NCBI GenBank assembly: GCA_037043455.1
Contig: JAWPHD010011482.1
Location: 19,510 to 83,509 of the forward strand
Reading direction: 5' to 3'
Length of the DNA: 64,000 nt
Source of the DNA: Cyrtodaria siliqua
Lineage: Eukaryota; Mollusca; Bivalvia; Adapedonta; Hiatellidae
In this document: piece by piece, positions 11,592 to 21,885 of the stretch
Position numbering within the stretch: the first letter of the stretch is position 1
Layout: every line of letters begins with the position of its first letter
The notes under the pieces: model-generated
Told to the model about the DNA's origin: nothing
What the model saw: only the letters and a program-made list of their open reading frames with translations
The model's database searches: none
Position numbers and translations under genes: made by a program

Positions 11592-11775
11592 TTTTTCACA
11601 GCATCTATAGACTCCATAGACACAATATAAACGGTTTTAATCAGCCAGGCCAAACCCCAAAAGTGCAGTGTCGAATCAACTCATAATTCATCTTACGAAT
11701 ATTCTATCATGGGTATTTTAAAACCCCATCAATAAACATATACTTTTAATTGGCACATGTACTTGGACATGTTCT
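11592..11775 (+). repeat. Interspersed repeat R2, copy 2
   Basis: It matches the repeat at 5.7-6.1 kb ('ttttaatcagccaggccaaa', 'aactcataattcatctta', 'catcaataaacatatac'). Confidence 0.5.
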
Positions 11776-11867
11776 TTCTACATTTGCCCATTGGGTCGGG
11801 TGCTTATGTTGTTTTATAAATATATGCAGATATGATTACTTTGTATGCACATGCCACAATAATAAAC

Positions 11868-12092
11868 AAGAGGCCCAAGAGGGCCTCCCAGGTGAAATGT
11901 AGTCCATGGTTTACCATGGTCACCATGGTTTTTGATTGCCAACCATGAACTACCATAGTAGGCCTATCAAATACAATGGTTTTCTCCATCTGTGACCATG
12001 GTCATATTTGATAATGATGGTAAACTATTTTTTACCATGTAGACCATGGCTGACCATGGTGGACCATGGTTGAGGTTGACCATGGTCTTTAA
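11868..12092. repeat. Left CCATGG-rich cluster with terminal hairpin
   Basis: It begins with the perfect hairpin GAGGCCCAAGAGGGCCTC and then has about eight CCATGG palindromes within about 200 bp, joined by short links such as ACCATGAACTACCAT. A matching cluster lies at 14085-14375. Together they bracket the 145-bp array, which suggests one composite element of about 2.5 kb. Confidence 0.7.
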
Positions 12093-12272
12093 ATATATAA
12101 AGAATTAAACTGAGTGAAAATGTGACAATCACTGACTTTTAGAAAACAAACTGTACTCTAGATATTTGGCAAATCTTCATAAAACAAATTTCAGTGAACT
12201 TTTGATAAAGTTTTAGTGAATATATTTATATTTGAACTTTTTTTTAAACAGAGAATTAATATTTTGCATTTT

Positions 12273-13283
12273 CCTCAAACTTGGAAGGATGGTTGGTCAT
12301 GACAAGTAGATGACCCCTATTGATTTTGGGGTCACTAGGTCAAATGTCAAGGTTGCGGTGACATTAACTATCAAAACGATGTCCAATCAATAACTAGAGA
12401 ATGGTTGGACCTAGGGTCCTCAAACTTGGAAGGATGGTTGGTCATGACCAATAGATGACCCCTATTGATTTTGGGGTCACTAGGTCAAAGGTCAAGATTG
12501 CGGTGACATTAACTATCAAAACGATGTCTGATCAATAACTAGAGAATGGTTGGACCTAGGGTCCTCAAACTTAGAAGGATGGTTGGTCATGACCAGTAGA
12601 TGACCCCTATTGATTTTGGGGTCACTAGGTCAAAGGTCAAGATTGCGGTGACATTGACTATCAAAACAATGTCCGATCAATAACTAGAGAATGGTTGTAC
12701 CTAGGGTGCTCAAACTTGGAAGGATGGTTGGTCATGACCAGTAGATGACCCCTATTGATTTTGGGGTCACTAGGTCAATGGTCAAGATTGCGGTGACATT
12801 GACTATCAAAACAATGTCCGATCAATAACTAGAGAATGGTTGTACCTAGGGTCCTCAAACTTGGAAGAATGGTTGGTCATGACCAGTAGATGTCCCCTAT
12901 TGATTTTGGAGTCACTAGGTCAAAGGTCAAGATTGCGGTGACATTGACTATCAAAACAATGTCCGATCAATAACTAGAGAATGGTTGTACCTAGGGTCCT
13001 CAAACTTGGAAGAATGGTTGGTCATGACCAGTAGATGTCCCCTATTGATTTTGGGGTCACTAGGTCAAAGGTCAAGATTGCGGTGACATTGACTATCAAA
13101 ACGATGTCCGATCAATAACTAGAGAATGATTGGACCTAGGGTCCTCAAACTTGGAAGGGTGGTTGGTCATGACCAGTAGATGACCCCTATTGATTTTGGG
13201 GTCACTATCAAAACAATGTCCGATCATTAACTACAAACTTGGAAGGATGGTTGGTCATGACGAGTAGATGACCCCTATTGATT
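12273..13283 (+). repeat. Tandem array, 145-bp unit, about 7 copies
   Basis: The phrase 'cctcaaacttggaaggatgg' (with small variants) recurs at 12273, 12418, 12563, 12708, 12853, 12998 and 13143, exactly 145 bp apart. A last, internally deleted copy starts near 13233. Each unit contains 'ttggggtcactaggtcaaag', 'gtcaagattgcggtgaca' and 'atcaataactagagaatgg'. Such arrays occur as cores of non-autonomous elements in bivalves. No ORF persists through it. Confidence 0.95.
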
Positions 13284-13432
13284 TTTTTTTTAATTTTTTT
13301 TAATTTTTTGTTTTTAAATTATTGTTTTAAATTATTTTATTTGTTGTAATTTTTTTTTTTTTTTTTTAAATTTTTGCATAAAAAGTTTTAGGGTCGGCCC
13401 CTTAAAAAAATAGGGTCGGATGTGGCCTTACT
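13284..13432. mobile_element. Truncated GGCC-type MITE abutting the tandem array
   Basis: It contains the family core 'ttttagggtcggcccctta' and ends GGCC followed by TTA, like the members at 10.2, 24.7 and 47.5 kb. The left terminus is missing where it meets the last array unit. Confidence 0.5.
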
Positions 13433-14084
13433 GATACAGCTAGTAGATTACTGTCACATGGATATTGAATATCCAAACAATCTCAGATCAATAGAGAACA
13501 GTTGGACCTAGAGTTGTCAATTATGTCTGTTCGGGCGAGTGGGGGAGCCATACGTTTTTGTCCCATGGACATTAACAATTTCTAGTTAATTCTGTGTTTC
13601 CCCACAAAAAGTGTGTGGATTTAATGTATATATCTGGACTATGTTGTCAAACACTGAATTAGAACTTTATAGTTACAAGTGAAACTTAACACAACATGGA
13701 ATAATTGACAAGTGAGATAAGAAGTTTCAATTATCTACATATAGAAATGAAATAATGCTAATTTGACACTGTAAGCACATATATAAGAACATCTTAAACC
13801 TAACTGCATAACATAAAATGCCAAAAGTGTATTTAATGTGAGCTGTTTTATTTGAGTTAGTTACCTAATTTATTTTGCTTAATCTCATTTAATATTTATT
13901 AATGAAGTCTATGATGTTTAAATGATGCATTAAGAAATTATCTTGCTGAAATTGTGCAGACTTATTTTACTATATTATTGTTGAAATAAAATGACAATGT
14001 CTATACCCAAAATGTATAGCATGAGTAGTAAATGGATGAAAAAGTCTATGTGTAAATGTATGATTATGTCAAGTGGATATGTCA
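13433..14084. other. Spacer between array and right CCATGG cluster
   Basis: One residual array-like phrase, 'tcagatcaatagagaacagt', appears near 13480. Otherwise nothing is recognised. Confidence 0.4.
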
Positions 14085-14375
14085 TGGAGTTTGACCATGG
14101 TAGTCCATGGTCTACCAGAGACCATGGTCTACCAGAGACCATGAACTACCATGGTCAGAGACCATGGTCTCTCATGGTAGTGCATTGTTGACCATGGTAT
14201 TTCATGGGGTATCATTGTAGTACCATGGTTTCTGACCATGATAGTTCATGGTCTCTGACCATGTTCTACCAGAGACCATGGTTGACCATGGTTAGAGACC
14301 ATGAACTGCCATGGTCAGAGACCATGGTCATGGGCCGTCAAGTGCCATTTACCAAAACATGGTCTACCATGGTCT
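14085..14375. repeat. Right CCATGG-rich cluster
   Basis: More than ten CCATGG or near-CCATGG palindromes occur in about 290 bp, many within an 'agaccatggtctaccagaga' phrase. The tract can form nested hairpins. The short ORF across it is a product of the repeat. Confidence 0.85.
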
Positions 14376-14589
14376 AGTTTGTTGTTTACTTTATCCATAT
14401 TCAAAATAAATGTATGGAAATTTTGATGCCGATTTGTCTCGTTAACGAGTATGTATCTTACAGATTGGCCTAATTTGCTCGTTTTCTTACCTGGCCATTT
14501 TTTCGTGTGGACATTTTACCACATATTTTTTACAATAATTTTGAAAAAAAAATAACCGCACCATGCTATAATTTGGTCAAATTACGGTA

Positions 14590-14862
14590 ATATATATTTT
14601 AATAGACACATGACCAGGATGGTAACGACTCTTTGTTTGAAACCTTCTTGCCTCTCACCGCTGATGGTTTGTATTCCAATGGAAACTCGACTTGTAAATG
14701 AGAAAGTGTTGATTCTTACAGATGGCGGGAGATATACAGGACTCAGGGTTCTACCCTGGAAAATGAGGGTGGTCTGCCTCACCACAAACAAATTTGACCA
14801 TTATATATTATAGCCTAAAATGTACTGAAATGATGTAAAACACCATTCAACAACAACATGCA
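14590..14862 (+). mobile_element. SINE family A copy, degenerate
   Basis: It shares 'cttgcctctcaccgctgatgg', 'aaactcgacttgtaaatgag', 'aaagtgttgattcttaca', 'gatggcgggagatatacagg' and the tail 'atgatgtaaaacaccattcaac' with the copy at 4.44 kb. The B box is eroded. Confidence 0.7.
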
Positions 14863-15608
14863 TTATTTTAAATGTGTTAAAATCTTATATAATGGCTATG
14901 CTGTAAAATGTGGCAGTTAAGTTACTTCAAATAAGTCTATCAATGAAATTTTGCATACAGTTAATTATAGCATACATTGTACATTAAAAAGTTGACACTG
15001 TACAGTATTACATAATCCAATATTTGCTATTCTGTCATCTGTTAAAAGCTTGAACAAATATTTCACCAGAATTGAGACTCAAAGGTTAATTGTATAACAC
15101 TATAATTTCAAATGTATTAGAAAACTCTTAAACAGTAATTACATTTTACTTTTGTTAGTTGTTTATCTAGTCAACAAATTCTTGTGTCAGAAATAACAAA
15201 ATGAACAGTTCAAATAATAATTTCCGCTTTCCATTGTTAATCTCAAAATGAGTGTATATGTTAAAAAATTAAAAAATGTTATTGCATTTTTTCAGTAAAA
15301 TCCAGCTAATATAAGCTTTCCCACTACGGCGCGACCACGAAATGTTGCGATCTGTAGAGATCTGAAGATGAAGGTACAAACGTGTTGCACATGCTCAAGT
15401 TGTTAGGCCATTATAAATTAATTGCTAGTTTCTCACCCAAATTTATTTCAAAATAGTGTCTCGGGGGTGAAATTTTATTTTTTATTTTTTATTTTATACG
15501 ACAAATGGAAAATGGCCTCGGCACAAGGCAAAAATAGTAAAACAAACTAATGAGTACTTCCAAGATTGAAAACACATTTGTAATAGTGTTTCAGTCATAC
15601 TTTCAGCA
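14863..15608. other. Unannotated AT-rich flank of the DIRS element
   Basis: Nothing supported. No target-site duplication is expected for DIRS insertions and none is visible. Confidence 0.5.
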
Positions 15609-15784
15609 ATTGGTATATTGATATCTTACGACAACATTACAAATGCAATTACTCAACTTGCTCTAATCCACGAGTGGAAAAAACTTCCCCAAATTCCCTT
15701 CCCGGGACCACGGCCGACAAGGGAGCCGCTAATTGGTTACCCATTAACCTCCAGAATCAGAACGAGGCTCACTTCCTATTTTCC
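15609..15784 (+). repeat. DIRS left inverted terminal repeat
   Basis: 15625-15784 is the reverse complement of about 21886-22028 with near identity, except for an 18-base stretch (around 'gggaccacggccgacaa') present only on the left. The outer 16 bases differ from the right repeat, as in known DIRS elements, and are copied in the ICR instead. Confidence 0.95.
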
Positions 15785-15967
15785 ACTCGTGTTTATTCCA
15801 AATGGACGGTATGTAAATCGAGTGTCTCATAGTTTGCTTTTTTCCACTTGTGTTGTGTTTTTTAGTTTTGTTTTTTGTATTTTTATATTGTTTAACATAT
15901 TTCCTATAATAGCAGTTCGTGTTTATAGCACGTTTTCTGCCATTCTCATTCTTTATTTTAGTGTGCA

Positions 15968-18016
15968 ATGTCGGATGCGAATACGCTACTGCTGGTTGGG
16001 GATTCATGCTCTAGTAAGACTACGGTTCCTCCTCTCTTACTGGGCATCCCAACCAAGCAGCTAGTATCAGGCGAGATACTTCATGGGATTGGAAAGGTCG
16101 CCCAAACGGAGGCTCGTCCTCCTGACGGTGATGTCTCCCAACCCAGGCATAAGCGTTCCCATACCCCACCCACTCCTGTTCACAGTTACAGGCTACCAGG
16201 CAGTGCGGGGGACCATGGTGACTCAGGTAGCTCTCTACCTCGTGGGTACGATGCTGGGCCGCATAACAGTTCTAAATACTCGGCCTCCAGGTCACCCTCC
16301 AGAGAGTTTAGACGCAGTGGCCGGTCTAAGAGCAACCGTCATCGGTTTAGTGACAGCTCAAGCTCAGGTAATTCTTTTTCTTCAAAAAGTGAATTTTCTG
16401 GCTTCTCTCCTAGCTCGACCCAGCGCCATAGGGGTAGGTCCCCCCACCGGCATCATCGACACAGCAAGTCTGGTAGTCGTTCTCGCAAGTCTGGTAGTCG
16501 TTCTCGCAAGTCTGGTAGTCGTTCTCATAGACGACATCATTCTCATGGAAGACATCATGAAAGACATCGTCTTTCTTCTCGTACTCTAGACGACCTCAGG
16601 TCTCTTTTAAGCTCGGCCTCTCGAGTTTCTTACTCTAAGAGATCCAGGAACCGCTCTAGGTCTCATTCTAGAGGGGCTTCCAAAAGGGCTAAACATTCCC
16701 GTTCTAGGTTAGCACACCATAGAAGGGATCATTCCCTTAGTAAATCAACATCCGTCATTGGCATATCCCGGGGTAATTCTCCCCCTGGCACTGACATTCT
16801 TCAGGATCCACCCCTTCCCCCCCTACCTGAGGAGCAGGTTGCTCCTCAGGTTGGTTCGGTTGCCTTATTGGATCCTACCACAGGCATGTTTCACACGGGA
16901 CAGAGTGTGTCTTCTGAGCATCCCGATGACAATTTTGAGGAAGTACCTTCTGTTGATGCAATTTGGCCTTCTTTTCCCGAACTTATTGTTCTTCTTAGGG
17001 ACAGGTTGGGCCCCTCAGTTTGTCCTCCGGTAGTTGCACCTGTCCAATCCTCGGCTGGTGTTTCGGCCATGGATTATTTTGATGTACAGCCGACCCTTTC
17101 TAAACCTGGTAGTATCTTACCTCAGAGCAAGCAGGTTTCCTCTCTACTTTCGACTATTTCAGCAGAAGTGAGGGGCTCGGAATTAGTACCTGGGTCACCA
17201 CTCCCTCAGTATCCTAAGGCTCTTCAAAAGAATAAGTTCTTTACAGGTCAGAGGAAGTGGCAGATGATGCGTAAGACTTATGTAGCTCAGGATCCTGTTC
17301 TTCCCTTGGATCCTCCCATGGTAGATTCCTCCATTCAGGATATTTTACAACCAAGGACTACCCTGCCTTTGACTACCCCCATCTCTTTGTCAGATGTGAT
17401 TATTTGGGACCGCTGGGCACGTATGGGTGTTCAGACGTGTTCCCATACTGATTTGTTTCTGTGTGGAATCCTATCCATTTTAAGAGACCCTTCTCCTTCA
17501 CCCGAGGACCTTGTTGAGCTCCAGCGGTACATCCTGTCTACGGCTAGAGCTAACATTGACTCGATGGATATGTTTCTTAGACTGTCAGAAAGTTTTAGTC
17601 TGGTGAGGAGAGATGCTATTCTCAAACTCTCTGTCCTTAACTCACAGTTGAGTTCTAGTCTTAGGGTGGAACCTATTAATTCCCCCACGCTTTTTGGTCC
17701 CTCCTTCCCGGCAGTAGTCTCTCATTATAAAGAAGAGGTGAAACATTCTTTCTTCCAGAGGATTGCGCTTTCTTCTGTTTGGCCTTCTAGACCTCCTCTC
17801 AGGTATCCCCCTAGGACCCCTCAAGCTACTGTAAGTAGGGCTCCTATGGTTACTCCAGCACCCTTTCTTCCACAAGCTTCGGATTCAAGGGTTCAACCCA
17901 AGTGGGTGCCTCCCACTAAGACTGATTTTAGAATACAGTCAGGGAATCGTAGTAGGGGTAAGGGTAAAGTATGGGGAAGAGGAAGGGGAAGGGGCTCTCG
18001 GCCCTCTGCCCCATAG
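15968..18016 (+). CDS. DIRS ORF1, gag-like SR-rich protein
   Basis: A 682-residue uninterrupted frame is the first ORF of the DIRS element. DIRS ORF1 products are presumed nucleocapsid-like proteins that package the template RNA; that is family knowledge rather than anything shown here. Residues about 85-250 are rich in Ser, Arg and His and include a perfect tandem (KSGSRSR) repeated three times, encoded by a 21-bp DNA repeat near 16465-16530. A Pro-rich linker follows. A globular-looking C-terminal half (about 370-600) contains TYVAQDPVLPLD and WDRWARMG. The C-terminus is basic and Gly/Arg-rich (GKGKVWGRGRGRGSR), a plausible RNA-binding tail. The start ATG is the first in frame after the left repeat. 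The stop at 18014-18016 lies 37 nt before the ORF2 ATG. Confidence 0.9.
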   Translation: MSDANTLLLVGDSCSSKTTVPPLLLGIPTKQLVSGEILHGIGKVAQTEARPPDGDVSQPRHKRSHTPPTPVHSYRLPGSAGDHGDSGSSLPRGYDAGPHNSSKYSASRSPSREFRRSGRSKSNRHRFSDSSSSGNSFSSKSEFSGFSPSSTQRHRGRSPHRHHRHSKSGSRSRKSGSRSRKSGSRSHRRHHSHGRHHERHRLSSRTLDDLRSLLSSASRVSYSKRSRNRSRSHSRGASKRAKHSRSRLAHHRRDHSLSKSTSVIGISRGNSPPGTDILQDPPLPPLPEEQVAPQVGSVALLDPTTGMFHTGQSVSSEHPDDNFEEVPSVDAIWPSFPELIVLLRDRLGPSVCPPVVAPVQSSAGVSAMDYFDVQPTLSKPGSILPQSKQVSSLLSTISAEVRGSELVPGSPLPQYPKALQKNKFFTGQRKWQMMRKTYVAQDPVLPLDPPMVDSSIQDILQPRTTLPLTTPISLSDVIIWDRWARMGVQTCSHTDLFLCGILSILRDPSPSPEDLVELQRYILSTARANIDSMDMFLRLSESFSLVRRDAILKLSVLNSQLSSSLRVEPINSPTLFGPSFPAVVSHYKEEVKHSFFQRIALSSVWPSRPPLRYPPRTPQATVSRAPMVTPAPFLPQASDSRVQPKWVPPTKTDFRIQSGNRSRGKGKVWGRGRGRGSRPSAP

Positions 18017-18053
18017 GGATGCCCGCTCCGGATTTCCCCAGGTTATTTCCGGT

Positions 18054-20132
18054 TTGGGTCTTCCCTTAGACATAAGGATTCCCAAACCAGAGATACCTAC
18101 AGGCGGCAGACTTTCTGCCTTCAGCCATGCTTGGGAAAATATAGCAGATCCTTGGACACTCTCAGTGGTCCGGGGCGGGTATCTCATTCCTTTTCATGTC
18201 CGACCTCCACTCGCACGTCGTCCTCCGGCCAGATTCGGTCCTCCACAGGATTCAGAGAAGTTTCTTATCCTGGATCAGGAAATCCAGAATCTCTTGAAGT
18301 TAAAGGCAGTGGAAACAGTTCTTCCCTCCCATTCAAGAAAGGGGTTTTACAGCCGTCTCTTTGTGGTACCCAAACCCTCGGGGGCTTGGAGAACTATCAT
18401 AGACCTCTCTATACTAAACAAGTTCGTCAAAACCCCACACTTCAAAATGGAAACACTAGATTCCATTCGGCTGGAACTACAAGAGGGCGACTGGGTTACC
18501 TCCCTGGACCTGAAAGATGCTTACTTTCACGTCCTCATCCATCCCTTTTCAAGGAAATACCTTCGGTTTGTCTGGCAGGGGACAACCTATCAGTTTCGAG
18601 CTCTACCATTCGGTCTGGCCCCAGCTCCTTATGTGTTCACTCGGCTGATCAAGGTCATTTGCGCCCACGTTCATCGCTTGGGTATTCGTCTACACACTTA
18701 CCTGGACGATTGGTTACAGCCAGCCAACTCCAGAGATCTGGCTCTGTCGCACTCAAGACGTCTGCTTTCTATAGTTCTAAATCTAGGTTTTATCCCGAAC
18801 TGGGAAAAGTCGGATCTAATCCCTTGTCAGTCTTTCATTTTCCTCGGAGCTCGTCTTTCCCTACAGGACTCCCTCGTGGGCCCATCTTTGGACAGAATCC
18901 ACCACCTACAGGAGTCCCTCAGGGTCCTGTTGTTGCAAACATCAGCTTCAGCAAGGGAACTCCATTCCCTTTTGGGTCAAATGGAGTCAATGTCCAAGCT
19001 TCTCCCACAGGGCAGAGTCCACAAACGCCCTTTACAGTGGGCCTTGAAAGACAGATGGGATCAGGCTACCCAATCCTGGGAATACCAAATCCAGTTAGGC
19101 CCTTGGTTCAAGTCTGCAACGCTCCAGTGGTTCGATCCAGCCTTCCTGACTGAAATGGTTCCTCTTCACCCTCAAGATCCAGATTTACACTTGTTCACGG
19201 ACGCCAGCCTTCTTGGCTGGGGAGCCCATTTGGCAGACCTTCAGGCGTCGGGCTCCTGGTCCCTTTCCGAAAAGACCTTCCATATCAATCTTTTGGAATT
19301 AAAAGCAGTTTTCTTAGCTCTACAGGCTTTTCTGGAGGATATTCGAGGCCACTCGGTCATGTTGGCCACAGACAATACCACAGTAGCGGCTTACCTCAAC
19401 AAGGAGGGGGGATCCCATTCCAGGGATCTCTCAGATTTAGCCATAGAAATCCTGAAGTGGTGTTCCCAAGAAGGAGTCTTCCTGAAAGCACGGTTCATCC
19501 CAGGGAAACTGAATGTTTTGGCAGATTCTCTATCCCGGAAGAATCAGGTCATTCAAACAGAGTGGAAGCTACACTCTCCAACGTTATCCCAAGTGTTTCG
19601 TCTCTGGGACACCCCACATGTGGACCTGTTTGCCACCCGGCTAAACAACCAACTTCAGACGTTCGTCTCCCCAGTTCCAGACCCCGTGGCCTGGGCAGTG
19701 GACGCCCTTGCTATACCTTGGCGGGGCCTGTTCGCCTATGCCATTCCTCCACCTCCTCTCCTGTCCCGAGTACTTTTGAAGGTCCAGCGGGAAGCGTGTC
19801 TGATCATATTGATAGCCCCACTTTGGACGGGTCATCCATGGTTCACAACTCTCCTATCTCTCATGGTGGCCACACCCCTGAGGCTAGCCCCCAGGCAAGA
19901 TCTCCTGTGTCAACCCCTGTCACGGCTCCTTCATCCCCGGCCAGAAGTATTCAACCTTCACGCCTTTCTCTTATCCAACGACATCTGCAGGCGGCAGGCT
20001 TTTCTGAAAGGGTTGCCCATCGAGTCTGTACCTCTAGAAGGGCCTCCACTAATTCCCTCTACGAGTACAGATGGAAATTCTGGACTGATTGGTGTGTCTC
20101 AAGGTCACTGGATCCACTCCATCCCTCTTTGA
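18054..20132 (+). CDS. DIRS ORF2: reverse transcriptase, RNase H and methyltransferase-like domain
   Basis: An intact 692-residue protein. The RT domain spans residues about 60-270. Palm motif A is SLDLKDAYFHV (150-160), the LPFGLAPAPYVF motif is at 184-195, and the catalytic YLDDW is at 216-220. RNase H lies at about 378-495 with its acidic residues in FTDAS (D382), LLELKA (E415), ATDNT (D440) and LADSLSR (D491). Residues about 520-600 (PHVDLFATRLNNQ, SPVPDPVAWAVDAL, PPPPLL) match the adenine-methyltransferase-like domain characteristic of DIRS elements. The last part overlaps the recombinase ORF in another frame. The element makes cDNA from its RNA, and the ICR is thought to template its circularisation. 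No stop or frameshift was seen. Confidence 0.95.
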   Translation: MGLPLDIRIPKPEIPTGGRLSAFSHAWENIADPWTLSVVRGGYLIPFHVRPPLARRPPARFGPPQDSEKFLILDQEIQNLLKLKAVETVLPSHSRKGFYSRLFVVPKPSGAWRTIIDLSILNKFVKTPHFKMETLDSIRLELQEGDWVTSLDLKDAYFHVLIHPFSRKYLRFVWQGTTYQFRALPFGLAPAPYVFTRLIKVICAHVHRLGIRLHTYLDDWLQPANSRDLALSHSRRLLSIVLNLGFIPNWEKSDLIPCQSFIFLGARLSLQDSLVGPSLDRIHHLQESLRVLLLQTSASARELHSLLGQMESMSKLLPQGRVHKRPLQWALKDRWDQATQSWEYQIQLGPWFKSATLQWFDPAFLTEMVPLHPQDPDLHLFTDASLLGWGAHLADLQASGSWSLSEKTFHINLLELKAVFLALQAFLEDIRGHSVMLATDNTTVAAYLNKEGGSHSRDLSDLAIEILKWCSQEGVFLKARFIPGKLNVLADSLSRKNQVIQTEWKLHSPTLSQVFRLWDTPHVDLFATRLNNQLQTFVSPVPDPVAWAVDALAIPWRGLFAYAIPPPPLLSRVLLKVQREACLIILIAPLWTGHPWFTTLLSLMVATPLRLAPRQDLLCQPLSRLLHPRPEVFNLHAFLLSNDICRRQAFLKGLPIESVPLEGPPLIPSTSTDGNSGLIGVSQGHWIHSIPL

Positions 20133-21078
20133 CCTCACTCTCAGATTTCCTTGTTTCTTTATTTGAGGACAAATCTCTTTCTCCCTCTTCTGTTAAAGGG
20201 TATCGCTCGGCTATTTCTATCACTCTCAAAGAAATTACGGGACAGGATTTCTCTGATAGCCCTCTTCTCTCTAACATTATTAAAAGCATAGAGCTAGAGA
20301 GACCGGCAGTTACCCATGTTGCTCCAAAATGGGACCTCAGTTAGTTCTCAAGACTATCTCAGGACCTCCTTTCGAACCTCTTGATTCCTGCGGTAGGAAG
20401 GAGCTTACTCTCAAGACTGTCTTTCTTCTAGCTCTAGCCTCAGGGCGTAGACGGAGTGAGCTCCATGCCTTACTGGGAACTGAAGACTCTGTGTCTTTTT
20501 CTACTAATGGGTCTTCAGTTACCTTACATTTCTTCCCAGGGTTTTTAGCTAAGAATCAGCGTCCTTCGGTTCCTAGCTTACCACTGGTTATTCCAGCTCT
20601 GCCCTCCTCCAGTGATACCAATTCTTCCAACCTCTGCCCAGTCAAGGCCTTAAGAATTTACCTGGAGCGTTCCAGGTCATGGAGACGTGAAAGAAAAAGG
20701 CTTTTTCTTCCACATTATCTGCATGCCACTCGGGAGATTTCTATGGCCTCCATTTCTAGGTGGATTGTTGAAACCATTAAATTGGCCTATGCAGTACAAA
20801 TTACTGATCTGCCAGATTCTAATCCTACAGCTCATGAAGTCAGAGCCTTGTCCTCGTCCTTAGCATGGTCTAATTCGATTCCCTTAGAGCGTATTCTTAA
20901 AGCGTGCTACTGGAATTCAGACAACTCCTTTGTAAGGTTCTATCTTAGGGACTGCTCCCTATTTAATAATGGGTTGCGGCCCAGTCAGTCATCGGAGTTT
21001 TGCTACCCGAACAGTCAGATGACTAGATCATTACTGTCAGTCACTAACGTCCGGGGTTTCGAACCACATTACTATTAG
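19457..21078 (+). pseudogene. DIRS ORF3: tyrosine recombinase split by a one-base frameshift
   Basis: Two overlapping frames make one recombinase. The first, open from 19457, gives a core-binding domain from about 19,980 (SLYEYRWKFWTDWC, SVKGYRSAISI) and reaches KWDLS before TAG at 20342-20344. The second, open from 20329 to 21078, continues at once with VLKTISGPPFEPL and holds the catalytic core: the first Arg in LALASGRRRSELH, the HxxR pair in AHEVRALSSSLAW, and the nucleophile region FVRFYLRD. A single missing base near 20341 separates them. The part before about 19,880 overlaps the ORF2 methyltransferase region and may not be translated. The enzyme would integrate circular DNA by site-specific recombination. 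Either the copy is inactive or the base is missing from the assembly. Confidence 0.85.
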
Positions 21079-21763
21079 TATTAGTAACAGATGCATGTGT
21101 TGCTAGTACTAGCCTTACCAAAATATTGTTACCGTTTATGGCGGGTTATTTTTGCCATATGCATGTGTTTTTTTTTGTTTTACCTATTTTCACACAGTTA
21201 TATGTTACTTTGTGTTTATAGCTTTATTACATTTACAGTTCTTCATATGAAACTTAAAACTGTTTATGCAAGTATCTAATTGGGATTTATTGATACTGGT
21301 TTTCTAAAAACAATCGAATTAATACAAGCAATATTCGCCCTTTTTAGATATGCTTGAAATTGTCGATTTTTCAATGGCGCTGGACTTAATTGTCCTTGAC
21401 TTACTTGACAGACGGACTGTTTTACGGTACATGTTATACCTTCGGGTCAGCTACAGGCGTATTATAGACTCCTTCTGTTTGTGAATTTGACGTATGTGAC
21501 ACATTCACCATGCTTGTTCGCCTTCTCTTGAAATGTATAGGAGTCTCCTCCTACATGTGTATCGACAACCGGGCAGGACCCTAGCATACAGGGGTGAGTG
21601 TTAGTTAGTTTTTGTGTTTATGTTCTAATCTGCTCTAATTCTTAGATTATAGCAGGTTTCGATCATTCCCTGTTGCCTGTTTCAGTTTTGTTTAAATTCC
21701 CTTGATATATTCTAACTATCATAACGGGCTACTTATTCCACCCCAAATAATTTTGTTAAAGTC

Positions 21764-21854
21764 GCATTTGTAATGTTGTCGTAAGATATCAATATACCAA
21801 TATGCTAAATTTAGTTAATTTTAGTATTGGTCTATTATACTTACGACAACATTA
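21764..21854 (+). repeat. DIRS internal complementary region
   Basis: 21764-21801 is the exact reverse complement of the left end 15609-15646 (38 of 38). 21799-21854 is the reverse complement of the right end 22014-22069, with one mismatch near the middle. The overlap of the two parts is AAT. This is the template thought to align both ends during circle formation, and it defines the element boundaries. Confidence 0.95.
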
Positions 21855-21885
21855 TACTACCCACCCCTCCTTAATTAGAATTGGC

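Noticed and set aside
12273..13283. CRISPR-like direct repeats
   Set aside because: The units are contiguous 145-bp copies without unique spacers, in a eukaryotic genome.
13991..14191. Short ORF with repeated HG/PWS residues
   Set aside because: Translation of the CCATGG repeats.
16083..16589. Alternative ORFs (both strands) within the SR-rich part of DIRS ORF1
   Set aside because: Created by the 21-bp tandem repeat and the skewed composition of the SR-rich coding sequence.
18131..19153. Long plus-strand ORF of 340 codons overlapping the DIRS RT gene
   Set aside because: It is a shadow frame of the RT coding region; its sequence is low-complexity Ser/Pro-rich and has no domain, while the overlapping frame carries all RT motifs.
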